From: Akkermansia muciniphila
GTDB taxonomy: Bacteria > Verrucomicrobiota > Verrucomicrobiia > Verrucomicrobiales > Akkermansiaceae
Direction: 5' to 3'
DNA: 7,491 nt
Assembly (NCBI GenBank): GCA_943324575.2
Contig: CALPMD020000055.1
Span: forward strand, 1 to 7,491
Below the pieces are notes generated by a model. That model was not told where the DNA came from and did not search any database. It saw nothing but the letters and a program-made list of their open reading frames with translations. The translations under genes were made by a program, and so were the position numbers. Position 1 is the first letter of the stretch. Each line of letters begins with the position of its first letter. Shown in pieces: positions 1-6,526 of this stretch.

Positions 1-1
1 C

Positions 2-601
2 AAGCAAGCGGGAGTCACAGCCTACAATCACAATCTCGACACCTCGCCAGAGCATTACCCGAACATCGTCACCAGCCACACCTACGAAGACCGCTTGCGC
101 ACCATCCGCAACGTGCAGGATGCGGGGATGTCGGTTTGCTGTGGGGGAATCCTCGGCATCAGCGAGACCATCACCGACCGCCTGCGCCTGTTGGAAGTCA
201 TTTCCAGCTTCAACCCGCAACCCGAAAGCGTGCCGATCAATTCGCTCATGCCGATGCCTGGTACACCGCTGGCCAACAATCCGCAGGTCGATCCGTTTGA
301 TCTGGTCCGCATGATCGCCTGTGCCCGCATCGCGGTGCCACGCGCCAAAGTCCGCCTTTCCGCAGGCCGCACCCGTCTTTCCGACGAGACCCAGGCGCTT
401 TGCTTCTACGCTGGGGCAAATTCGATCTTCTACGGCGACAAGCTCCTCACGGCGGATAATCCCGAGGCTGGTAAGGACCGCGAACTGCTGGCCAAGCTCG
501 GCCTCGATACCCTGGAACCGAACCCCTCGCTCGAAGCTCCGGCCATCGATCAGGAGCTCGCCGCCAGCCCTTGCTGCTCGACCAGTTCGTGTTGCGGCTA
601 A
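2..601 (+). CDS. bioB: Biotin synthase BioB (3' part; 5' end outside window)
   Basis: Radical-SAM enzyme that inserts sulfur into dethiobiotin to make biotin, the last step of the pathway, in the cytoplasm. The visible 199 residues align without difficulty to the C-terminal part of BioB: YNHNLDTSPE near residue 8, VCCGGILG near 45, ESVPIN, GTPLA, VRLSAGR near 117, and CFYAGANSIFYGDKLLT. Cys46 and Arg118 match E. coli Cys188 and Arg260, ligands of the auxiliary [2Fe-2S] cluster; the spacing of 72 residues is the same. The radical-SAM CxxxCxxC motif lies upstream of the window. The protein ends in an unusual Cys-rich tail (SPCCSTSSCCG), which replaces the usual plain end. The stop is TAA at 599-601, and the HIT gene begins 13 bases later, so the two may share a transcript. 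Function is secure; the role of the tail is unknown. Confidence 0.96.
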   Translation, partial: KQAGVTAYNHNLDTSPEHYPNIVTSHTYEDRLRTIRNVQDAGMSVCCGGILGISETITDRLRLLEVISSFNPQPESVPINSLMPMPGTPLANNPQVDPFDLVRMIACARIAVPRAKVRLSAGRTRLSDETQALCFYAGANSIFYGDKLLTADNPEAGKDRELLAKLGLDTLEPNPSLEAPAIDQELAASPCCSTSSCCG

Positions 602-614
602 TTGCTTCTTGCCT

Positions 615-1028
615 ATGAATTTTGAAGTTCATCCACGACTGGCGGCGGGCGGCTTTGAACTCGGGCGGCTCGGCGGTTGTCGCTTGTTGCTCAAAAACAA
701 TGCGCTCTTTCCCTGGCTGCTGCTCATTCCCGAAGTTGAGGATGGGATCGAGGATTTGCACCAACTGCCAGCCGGCCAGTACGAAGAGGTGATGGCGGCA
801 CTGCGGCAAGTCAGTGAATTTGTCGCCAGCTATTTTCAGCCGGAAAAGCTCAACGTCGCCTGCATCGGCAACCAAGTCCGGCAAATGCACATCCATATCG
901 TCGGCCGTTCGGCGGATGATCCCGCATGGCCCGGCACCGTTTGGGCCTTCGACGGCAAGCGCGAGTACAGCGACGAGGAGAATCACAAGATCCGCGCCGC
1001 CGCGCGTGCTTTTCTGGGACTGCCCTGA
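615..1028 (+). CDS. HIT (histidine triad) family hydrolase
   Basis: A 137-residue cytoplasmic protein of the HIT superfamily, whose members hydrolyse or transfer nucleotides on substrates such as dinucleoside polyphosphates or aminoacyl-/amino-AMP. The signature is QMHIHIVGR at residues 90-98. Compared with the classic H-x-H-x-H-x-x motif, the first His is Gln90, while His92 (position of the nucleophile) and His94 are kept. The downstream DPAWPGTVWA (102-111) is typical of a bacterial HIT subgroup with Q-x-H-x-H motifs (recalled family knowledge). ATG at 615 is preferred over an in-frame TTG at 609; no clear Shine-Dalgarno is visible before either. The gene follows bioB by 13 bases and ends 12 bases before the terminator region of the converging ssrA. 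The exact substrate cannot be told from sequence. Confidence 0.88.
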   Translation: MNFEVHPRLAAGGFELGRLGGCRLLLKNNALFPWLLLIPEVEDGIEDLHQLPAGQYEEVMAALRQVSEFVASYFQPEKLNVACIGNQVRQMHIHIVGRSADDPAWPGTVWAFDGKREYSDEENHKIRAAARAFLGLP

Positions 1029-1042
1029 GGGCGGGCCCAAAT

Positions 1043-1078
1043 AAAAATCCCGCCAGCTGGCGGACCAACTGGCGGGAT
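1043..1078 (-). terminator. Rho-independent terminator of ssrA
   Basis: A perfect 10-bp stem joins ATCCCGCCAG (1047-1056) and CTGGCGGGAT (1069-1078) with a 12-base loop. Read on the - strand it is followed by a U-rich run (TTTTTAT, from 1047 downward), and it begins 15 bases after the tmRNA 3' end at 1094. On the + strand the stem is followed by CTTCGG with no T-run, so it should act mainly for ssrA rather than for the bioB-HIT transcript, although it sits in the convergent gap between them. Confidence 0.85.
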
Positions 1079-1093
1079 CTTCGGTTGAAAGAG

Positions 1094-1449
1094 TGGAGGC
1101 GAGGGGAGTCGAACCCCTGTCCGAAACGCCGTCAACACTGGCATCTACACGTTTAGCATGGTGTCTGGAGTTTTGGATGGACTGGGCCCCCATGCAGCGT
1201 TGCCCATCCTAGAAACCTGTTTGATCTCGGAAAGAAGCCCGGTTACCCGACTTCGATCCCAGCCTGTTAAGTGTTCGCCATCCCCCTCAACAGGCGTCGG
1301 GGTTCAGACGTGGTCGTCAATTAAGCGGCCAGTGCGAGCTCGTTAGAGTCTGCATTTATTTTTTTTGAGCGGCTTTTTTAAGAGGCCAACCGATCAACCT
1401 CTACGTGCAACCAGCGCGTCAAACATCCCGTCGAAACCAGAACGCCCCC
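1094..1449 (-). ncRNA. ssrA: Transfer-messenger RNA (tmRNA)
   Basis: Rescues stalled ribosomes with SmpB: it enters as a tRNA-Ala mimic, then serves as a short mRNA that adds a degradation tag. The 5' end reads GGGGGCGTTCTGGTTTCGAC and the 3' end reads GGGTTCGACTCCCCTCGCC followed by TCCA. Seven acceptor pairs join 1443-1449 with 1095-1101, including a G-U at the third pair, the alanine identity element. The T loop is TTCGACT. The CCA end is not encoded, because the template continues CTC after the discriminator A at 1094. The segment CGGTTGGCCTCTTAAAAAAG around 1374-1390 matches the PK1 region of E. coli tmRNA and includes an AGAGG/CCTCT stem. Length is 356 bases, usual for a one-piece tmRNA. 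The tag frame is listed separately. Transcription is probably from a promoter within or before can, or from the 42-base gap after it; no convincing -10/-35 pair was found. Confidence 0.97.
1321..1353 (-). other. tmRNA tag reading frame, peptide ADSNELALAA
   Basis: Within ssrA, the resume codon GCA at 1351-1353 follows an A-rich stretch (AAAAAAAATAAAT), as in other tmRNAs. The frame reads Ala-Asp-Ser-Asn-Glu-Leu-Ala-Leu-Ala-Ala and ends with TAA at 1321-1323. The final LALAA matches the consensus tail recognised by ClpXP-type proteases. Since the first Ala is carried by the charged tmRNA in standard trans-translation models, the counted tag may be AADSNELALAA. Confidence 0.93.
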
Positions 1450-1463
1450 GTCACTTGTGACGG
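1448..1463. repeat. Perfect short inverted repeat at the 5' boundary of ssrA
   Basis: CCGTCAC-TT-GTGACGG is a 7-bp perfect inverted repeat with a two-base centre. As RNA it would form a 6-bp stem with a four-base loop. It lies between the can stop codon (1492) and ssrA, and its inner end overlaps the first two bases of mature tmRNA (1448-1449). It may be a leader structure for RNase P processing, an operator, or chance. Confidence 0.55.
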
Positions 1464-1491
1464 AATCAACATGCACCAGAATTTGAAGAAT

Positions 1492-2169
1492 TCAATTGGA
1501 ATCCAACAATTCGTCCACCGCCCCGCCATCTTCCATCGGAGTCGAGAAATCGAGAGGTGCATCGATCGGTGATCGCAGCGGAGTGATGATGCCGTTGTCC
1601 AAGCGGTAGATCCAGCTGTGGATTGAGATTTTTTGGCCACGTTCCCATGCGTCTTCAAGGATGGTGGTATGGGCAACATGGCGTGCTTGGGCCAGCACGT
1701 TAAGTTCGCACAGGCGGTCAACCGCTGCTTCGGGCTGGAGCGCGTCGAGTTCCTTGCGGTGCATCCGGCTGAGTGTGCGGATACCCGCCAGCCAGTTGTC
1801 GATCATTCCGTGGCGGAAGTTATCCAGCGCGGCTTTCACCCCGCCGCAGCCGTAGTGGCCGCAGATGATGATGTGGCGGATTTTGAGGACATCCACCGCA
1901 TATTGAATAACCGCGAGCACATTGAAGTCCGTCTCGGCCACGATATTGGCGACATTCCGGTGGACGAAAACCTCTCCCGGTGCCAGCCCGGTGATTTGGT
2001 TGGCGGGCACCCGGCTGTCGGAGCAGCCGATCCACAAATACTCGGGATTTTGCTGGCTGGCCAACTTCCGGAAGAAATCCGGATTGCTCGCACTCATCGA
2101 GTTTGCCCAAGCGCGATTATTTTCCAAAAGGTGATTGAGCACTTCCATAACTGTTTCAGATGGGATCAA
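1492..2169 (-). CDS. can: Beta-class carbonic anhydrase (Can type)
   Basis: Zinc enzyme that interconverts CO2 and bicarbonate in the cytoplasm, supplying bicarbonate for carboxylases. The 225-residue product is close to E. coli Can over its length. Zinc ligands are Cys49 and Asp51 in CSDSR and His105 and Cys108 in HYGCGG; Arg53 completes the Asp-Arg dyad. Trp46, Arg71 and Tyr188 match E. coli Trp39, Arg64 and Tyr181, the non-catalytic bicarbonate site of allosteric (type II) enzymes. The chosen start is TTG at 2169, which has AGGAAGGA seven bases upstream. The ATG at 2148 aligns better with the E. coli N terminus but has no ribosome binding site. The last 24 residues (from IDAPLDF) differ from E. 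coli. The gene lies 84 bases after the esterase gene and 42 before ssrA, all on one strand. Confidence 0.95.
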   Translation of the reverse strand: MIPSETVMEVLNHLLENNRAWANSMSASNPDFFRKLASQQNPEYLWIGCSDSRVPANQITGLAPGEVFVHRNVANIVAETDFNVLAVIQYAVDVLKIRHIIICGHYGCGGVKAALDNFRHGMIDNWLAGIRTLSRMHRKELDALQPEAAVDRLCELNVLAQARHVAHTTILEDAWERGQKISIHSWIYRLDNGIITPLRSPIDAPLDFSTPMEDGGAVDELLDSN

Positions 2170-2173
2170 AGCG

Positions 2174-2184
2174 GAATCCTTCCT
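2174..2184 (-). promoter_or_regulatory. Ribosome binding site deciding the can start
   Basis: On the - strand AGGAAGGA lies about seven bases before TTG at 2169. It is the only strong Shine-Dalgarno seen in the window and favours the TTG over the ATG 21 bases further in. Confidence 0.6.
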
Positions 2185-2253
2185 GTGCGTCTACCGTTGG
2201 TTCATGTGAATTTTACTCAAGCCCCATGGGAAGTGCTGGCTTTGGTTCGTGAC

Positions 2254-4743
2254 TCAGTCGCCCGTGTTGAGAGCAACCCGGTAAAACATCTTGCGCTTGG
2301 ATATTCTCGCACTCTGTGAGTTTTGGTTGTCAAGCAACTCGATCGGTCCGGTTGCTGTTACTTTGATTTCGCTGACGTATTGCCAGCTGATGAGGTCTTC
2401 CGAGCGCTCTAGCACGTAAGTTCCTACCTGGGTCGTAATTAATTGGAGTTTTACCGCATCAGGAGTCATCACCCAAGATGGTGTTTTTAGGGGTTGTGCG
2501 AGGAGAGGGTCGGGGGGAAGCACATAGGGAGGAATTTTTATCATCCGGACGTTGTCGAGCAGTAGGTCTAAGCCCAGCGTCGTCGTGGATTGATCGCGAA
2601 AAGTCAAAGTGGTCGTGGTGTTATCCGCCACGAAGGTGAAATTATTTGTCTGCCAGCGGATGGTTCCATCACCCAATCCGTTGAGGGCGACGATTTCTGA
2701 TAGCAGGCCGCCCGTGCCAGTTACGGTGATTCCCAACTTTTGTTGATTCTTATTGTAGGCGATCACCCCGACATCACAGCTAAGGGAGTAAGTTTGTCCC
2801 ACGACCGTGTCAAAGGTTTGGGCAAGCACTGCATCTGGCAACTGATCGTCACCGTTGAAGACAACGAGTGAACTGCCATCCGAGGCCAGGTATGGCGCAT
2901 ACGTTACCACTTCTTGACTGCCCGTGGCAGCCCAGCCCGTGTAGCTCGACTCGAAGCTGCTGTTGGCCAAGAGGGAGGAGGGCTTCGCTTTCACAGTAAG
3001 GTGTACTGTTACAATATTGGAATTCAGTGTGCCATCGCTGGCGTGGTAAGTGAACAAGTCCGCTCCTATAAAGCCGGCCACTGGCGTATAGATGAAGCTA
3101 CCGTTGGAATTCAAAATGAGGCTGCCGTAACTCGGCGATGCATCGAGTTGTGCGGTCAGCACGTTTCCGTCCGGGTCTGTGTCATTGGCAAGAACACCGG
3201 ATGCCGAAACTGCCAGAGTTTGATCCTGATCGGTCGCGTAGGTCTCTGTGGCAGCGATCGGCGGTGTGCTGGTGGCGCTGAGGCGCACGTTGTCGAGCAT
3301 CAAATCGATTGCTTGGGTCGTGGCTGATTGATCTTGAAAGGTAAGGGTGGTCGAATCGCCATCGGCTATGAAGGTGAAGTTCTGTGTGCTCCAATTGACG
3401 ATTCCTCCGTCCAAGCCCTTAACCGTGATCATCTGTGATAGCAGGGTGCTGCTGCCCGTGACACTCACTTGCATGACTTGGAGATTCTTATTGTAGGCGA
3501 GTACCCCCGTATCAAAGCTCAGGGTGTATAGGTTTCCTGGCACGGTAGGGAAGGTCTGGGACAGTATGCCGTTCGGCAGTTCATCGCCGCCGTTGAAGAC
3601 GACCAAGCCATTACCGTTGGTTGTGAAATAGGGGGCGTCGTGGGTGCTTGTCTGATTACCCGTCATCGTCCATCCCGCAAAATCTGCTTCAAAACTAGGG
3701 TTGATCAAGACGTCCGGAGAGAAATCCACCGAAGCCCCTGGGGTGATCGGTCGCTGCTGTGTGGTATTATCCAATATTCCCTGAACACTCAGGGTGTAGA
3801 CGACCCCGGCGCTTTGGGTGCCAGTGGTCAGTACAATGCTGCGCTTGGTGACAGGATCGAGCAGCGCCTGAGTGATAATCAATCCCCGGTTGAGGCTGAA
3901 ATTTGCCAGATTGGCGGCGCTATCAGCAAGGGGTTTGCTGAACCTGACGGTGACGTGCTGGCGGTCGACCAGCGGTTCGGTGCGAACTATTGCGGGAGGC
4001 TCGGTCGAGCCCAAGGGCGCGATGACCATTTGGATGGCCGGAGACCAAACCTCCGCCATTTTATTATAGCCAGTCGCATTGGGGTGAATCCCGTCGCTGC
4101 TTAAATCGCCTGGTAGCGAGACTGCATGCATGTCGACGAAAGACACCTGCCGCCCCTGTGCGACCTGATTGTTGACGATACCCGGAATGGCGGCATTGAA
4201 AGACTCTTGAAGAGTTTCCGTGTTCACATCGTCGGTCCGCATGAAGAGATTTGAAACTAGGATTTTTGCAAACGGACGCTGGATGGCAATGTCGGTGATG
4301 AGATTGTTCAAACGCGTCTGGACGGATGCGAGGTCGTAACCCTGCCAGAAATCATTGCTGCCTATGTTGAGCAGGACCACGTCGGGGTCCTCGGTCATCC
4401 GCAGCCAGTTCGGTAGCGCGGATTGAATTTGGTCAATCCGGTAGCTGTTCATGCCTTGGTGGTCCTGATCCGGTAGGGTGGGGTTATTACTGTCCGCTTC
4501 CGTACCGACAAAGTCCACGTTATAGCCTGCCTCTGTGAGCAAAGTGTAGAGTTTGTTGCGATATCCGCCTTGGGTGGGGGCACTGCTGCAGCACCCGGCC
4601 GTGATCGAGTCGCCCAAGGGCATGATCCTTACGGGAGGCACCTGCGCCGCGTCGATCTGAGTGCAAGTCCACGCCAAGGGTGTGATGCAGAGTAAACGAA
4701 GAATTTTGATCGACCAATTTTTGCAAGAGCTGCAGAGAATCAT
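2254..4743 (-). CDS. Secreted multidomain SGNH/GDSL esterase (CE3-like)
   Basis: An 829-residue exported protein, probably an esterase removing acyl (for example acetyl) groups from polysaccharide; the substrate is inferred only. Residues 1-33 look like a signal peptide (hydrophobic 14-26, possible cleavage after DAA). The SGNH domain spans about 38-240: RIMPLGDSITAG with Ser46, NIGSNDFW with Gly128 and Asn130, and DGIHP with Asp217 and His220. Its wording (MPLGDSIT, GGYR, VDFVG, DQDHQG) resembles carbohydrate esterase family 3. Next come an Ig-like segment (about 250-340), a binding-like module (344-488), a cadherin/VCBS-like domain (about 495-585, VLANDTDPDGN), a second copy of the module (590-734), and a C-terminal LERSEDLISW...FYRV domain (about 755-823). 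No membrane or sorting anchor is seen. ATG at 4743 is the first start after an in-frame TAG at 4759-4761 and has no Shine-Dalgarno. GC is near 50%, lower than in its neighbours. Confidence 0.9.
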   Translation of the reverse strand: MILCSSCKNWSIKILRLLCITPLAWTCTQIDAAQVPPVRIMPLGDSITAGCCSSAPTQGGYRNKLYTLLTEAGYNVDFVGTEADSNNPTLPDQDHQGMNSYRIDQIQSALPNWLRMTEDPDVVLLNIGSNDFWQGYDLASVQTRLNNLITDIAIQRPFAKILVSNLFMRTDDVNTETLQESFNAAIPGIVNNQVAQGRQVSFVDMHAVSLPGDLSSDGIHPNATGYNKMAEVWSPAIQMVIAPLGSTEPPAIVRTEPLVDRQHVTVRFSKPLADSAANLANFSLNRGLIITQALLDPVTKRSIVLTTGTQSAGVVYTLSVQGILDNTTQQRPITPGASVDFSPDVLINPSFEADFAGWTMTGNQTSTHDAPYFTTNGNGLVVFNGGDELPNGILSQTFPTVPGNLYTLSFDTGVLAYNKNLQVMQVSVTGSSTLLSQMITVKGLDGGIVNWSTQNFTFIADGDSTTLTFQDQSATTQAIDLMLDNVRLSATSTPPIAATETYATDQDQTLAVSASGVLANDTDPDGNVLTAQLDASPSYGSLILNSNGSFIYTPVAGFIGADLFTYHASDGTLNSNIVTVHLTVKAKPSSLLANSSFESSYTGWAATGSQEVVTYAPYLASDGSSLVVFNGDDQLPDAVLAQTFDTVVGQTYSLSCDVGVIAYNKNQQKLGITVTGTGGLLSEIVALNGLGDGTIRWQTNNFTFVADNTTTTLTFRDQSTTTLGLDLLLDNVRMIKIPPYVLPPDPLLAQPLKTPSWVMTPDAVKLQLITTQVGTYVLERSEDLISWQYVSEIKVTATGPIELLDNQNSQSARISKRKMFYRVALNTGD
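2542..2976 (-). repeat. Second copy of duplicated module in the esterase
   Basis: Encodes residues 590-734. It aligns without gaps to residues 344-488 at a constant offset of 246; by hand count 76 of 145 residues are identical. Shared blocks include LVVFNG, AYNKN, NFTF.AD, TLTF.DQS and LDNVR. It looks like a beta-rich, galactose-binding-like module. Confidence 0.88.
3280..3714 (-). repeat. First copy of duplicated module in the esterase
   Basis: Encodes residues 344-488 (NPSFEADFAGW to LDNVRL), the partner of the copy at 2542-2976. A cadherin-like domain separates the two copies. A role in binding polysaccharide is inferred from the fold-like pattern and from its attachment to an esterase. 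Confidence 0.88.
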
Positions 4744-4866
4744 TTGTGGGGGGAGGTGCTAGAAGGTTGAACATGCCTTTGCAGGTCTTGTGCCATTTTG
4801 CGGACAAGGCATCATCCCTGTGGAATGGACTTTCTTGAATCGCCTGCCCGTGGGTCGACGTGGCGA

Positions 4867-4887
4867 TTTGCAATGGTTCATTGCAAA
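4867..4887. repeat. Perfect 9-3-9 dyad (TTTGCAATG GTT CATTGCAAA)
   Basis: A perfect 9-bp inverted repeat with a three-base centre in the 254-base gap between the znuB stop (4998) and the esterase start (4743), 123 bases before that start. It has no T-run on either side, so it is not a typical terminator. The size and symmetry fit a dimeric regulator site, for example before the esterase gene. A weaker 6-bp stem (4910-4915 with 4925-4930) is also in this gap. No gene, clear promoter or terminator was otherwise found there. Confidence 0.5.
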
Positions 4888-4997
4888 ATGCACGGTTTAC
4901 AATCGGTTTGACGCAATCGCCGCCTGCGTCGTCACCCCAACGTGTCGGCGCAGCAGATTGATGGCGTCTGCCGTGCCACGATAAGCCGACGATTCGT

Positions 4998-5855
4998 TCA
5001 AGGATGTTTAGGCACCATTTCCCGGATCTTTAGCACGCGGACAAGCAAGAGGACGGTGCAACCCGCAGCGACCACGGCGTCTCCCAAGGGGAAGTCGAAA
5101 TGATAGGACAGCCAGAATCCGGCGAGCGAGATAATGATACCTGCCACCATCGATAGCCACAGGTTGCTGCGCAGGCTTTTGGCGAATGTCGCGGCCGTTA
5201 GGACTGGCAGCACCAAAAAGCCGAAGGCTACGAGGGGGCCGGCGGTCGCCACGGTGATACCGATGACCGTGCCGTTGACCACCGTCGCTGCTAGGGTCCA
5301 GCCGCCGACCGCGAGGCCCGCGACCGTGGCGTAGTCTGGATCGGTGAGGGTGAGCAGGAGGCGGCGGCGAAAGGCGAATAGGAAAACGAAGCCCACAGCT
5401 AGAGTGATACCCAGTAATTTCAATTCGGATTCGCCGATGAACAGCAGCCGTCCATGGAACAGGTCGCTGAGGTAGGTTTCGCCGATGGCGTCGGTGGCCA
5501 GCATTAGGTTGGTCGCGGAGACGGAGGCGAGATAAACGACCGCTAGCCACGCCTCGCTGATGCGGGAATGGCGTTTCCAAGGCGCAGCGATCAGCAACAG
5601 TCCGGGTAAGCCGAACAACAACGATCCGACCAGCGCCTTGGCCGATTCATCGCCGAGTGCTACCGCCCACCGCCAGTGCAGCGAGGCCGCAAGGAAGACG
5701 AAGGCAATGCCTGCCATGGCGATTTGGGGGATCGCGAGGCCTAACAATACGGCCCGCCCCAGAACGAGGTGGCGGCCGACGATGGGTAACAGAGCACCGA
5801 TCAGCACCGCCGCCCAGAGCGCTTTGGTAAAAAGGAATTCGTCGGGCATCAGCAT
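4998..5855 (-). CDS. znuB: Zinc/metal ABC transporter permease (ZnuB-like)
   Basis: Inner-membrane channel of an ABC-3 family metal importer, 285 residues, as usual for the family. About eight hydrophobic segments can be seen (roughly 12-30, 36-57, 73-92, 104-121, 145-163, 187-217, 234-251, 258-273). Family motifs include DPDYATVAGL (172-181), AGPLVAFGFLVLP (205-217) and SYHFDFPLGDAVV (250-262). The ATG at 5855 overlaps the end of znuC by seven bases. A second in-frame ATG at 5849 shares one base with the znuC stop (TGATG) and is equally possible; neither has a Shine-Dalgarno, so translation is probably coupled. It is the last gene of the operon. Zinc is the likeliest substrate, but sequence alone does not exclude manganese. 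Confidence 0.93.
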   Translation of the reverse strand: MLMPDEFLFTKALWAAVLIGALLPIVGRHLVLGRAVLLGLAIPQIAMAGIAFVFLAASLHWRWAVALGDESAKALVGSLLFGLPGLLLIAAPWKRHSRISEAWLAVVYLASVSATNLMLATDAIGETYLSDLFHGRLLFIGESELKLLGITLAVGFVFLFAFRRRLLLTLTDPDYATVAGLAVGGWTLAATVVNGTVIGITVATAGPLVAFGFLVLPVLTAATFAKSLRSNLWLSMVAGIIISLAGFWLSYHFDFPLGDAVVAAGCTVLLLVRVLKIREMVPKHP

Positions 5856-6526
5856 GTGGGTTCGGGTGAGTCTTGGCGGCCGTGGAAATCTCCGGCGCTG
5901 AGTTCCCGGAGTCTGCCGTCCTGCACCCAGACGAATCGCCGGGCGATGTCGCGGAACGGCGCGAAATCGTGGGTGACTAACACCACCGAGCGCGCGGACA
6001 AGCGGTGCAAGTCACCGAGCACGGAGGCGAGGGAGTGTTGCGTCGGGCGGTCCACGCCTGCCGTCGGCTCGTCGAGCAAGAGGCAGTCTGGCGAAGAGGC
6101 CAGCGCACGGGCGAGCAGCACGCGTTGGCGCTGGCCTCCTGATAGGGCGTGGAATGGCTTGCCAGCAAAATCCTCGGCCTGGCAATCGCGCAGCGCCTGC
6201 TGGTGGAACGAGGCGCGCGGAGTGATGAGGGTTTTCCACCAAGGCTTGGAGGCGGAGGCGCCGAGCTCGACCATTTCGATGGCGGTGAGCGGCAAGGCGG
6301 GTTCGATGCTGGCCTGCTGCGGGACGTAACCGAAGCGCGTGCGGCCGCGGTTGATCGTCCCAGCTAACGGTTCCAACAGGCCGGCGATACCGCGCAGCAG
6401 CGTGGATTTGCCGCCGCCGTTAGGGCCGCCGATGACTAGGAAGTCATCGGCGGCAAGTTCGAGGTTGACGCCCTCGATCACGGCCACGCCGCCGTAACCG
6501 AGCGCTACGTTTTTTAACGAGATCAT
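5849..6526 (-). CDS. znuC: Zinc/metal ABC transporter ATPase (ZnuC-like)
   Basis: Cytoplasmic ATP-binding subunit that drives metal import, 225 residues. All ATPase motifs are present: Walker A GPNGGGKST (34-42), Q-loop Gln70 (YVPQQ), signature LSGGQRQRV (128-136), Walker B CLLLDEP (148-154) with Asp152 and Glu153, D-loop GVD (157-159) and H-loop His186 (VTHD). The Walker A has GGGKST where many relatives have GAGKST, a common harmless variant. The start ATG overlaps the znuA stop as ATGA at 6523-6526, and the 3' end overlaps znuB, so the three genes form one translationally coupled unit. The ATPase belongs to the metal (MntB/ZnuC/SitB) branch judged by its partners; sequence alone gives only ABC ATPase. 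Confidence 0.95.
   Translation of the reverse strand: MISLKNVALGYGGVAVIEGVNLELAADDFLVIGGPNGGGKSTLLRGIAGLLEPLAGTINRGRTRFGYVPQQASIEPALPLTAIEMVELGASASKPWWKTLITPRASFHQQALRDCQAEDFAGKPFHALSGGQRQRVLLARALASSPDCLLLDEPTAGVDRPTQHSLASVLGDLHRLSARSVVLVTHDFAPFRDIARRFVWVQDGRLRELSAGDFHGRQDSPEPTC

Noticed and set aside
447..1193. 248-codon open frame on the - strand
   Set aside because: It covers the tmRNA 3' part, its terminator and the antisense of HIT and bioB. The piece RGSTPLAS is the usual false translation of a tRNA-like 3' end.
2210..2215. TAAAAT on the - strand as a -10 box for can
   Set aside because: No acceptable -35 hexamer is found 16-18 bases upstream, so it is not called as a promoter.
1633..2319. 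228-codon open frame on the + strand
   Set aside because: It is the antisense shadow of carbonic anhydrase, whose catalytic motifs are all intact.
3640..4104. 154-codon open frame on the + strand
   Set aside because: Antisense to the esterase gene, with no recognisable domain and no ribosome binding site.
4744..4997. Small open frames in the znuB-esterase gap
   Set aside because: They have no start signal, no homology that I recognise and no sensible composition.
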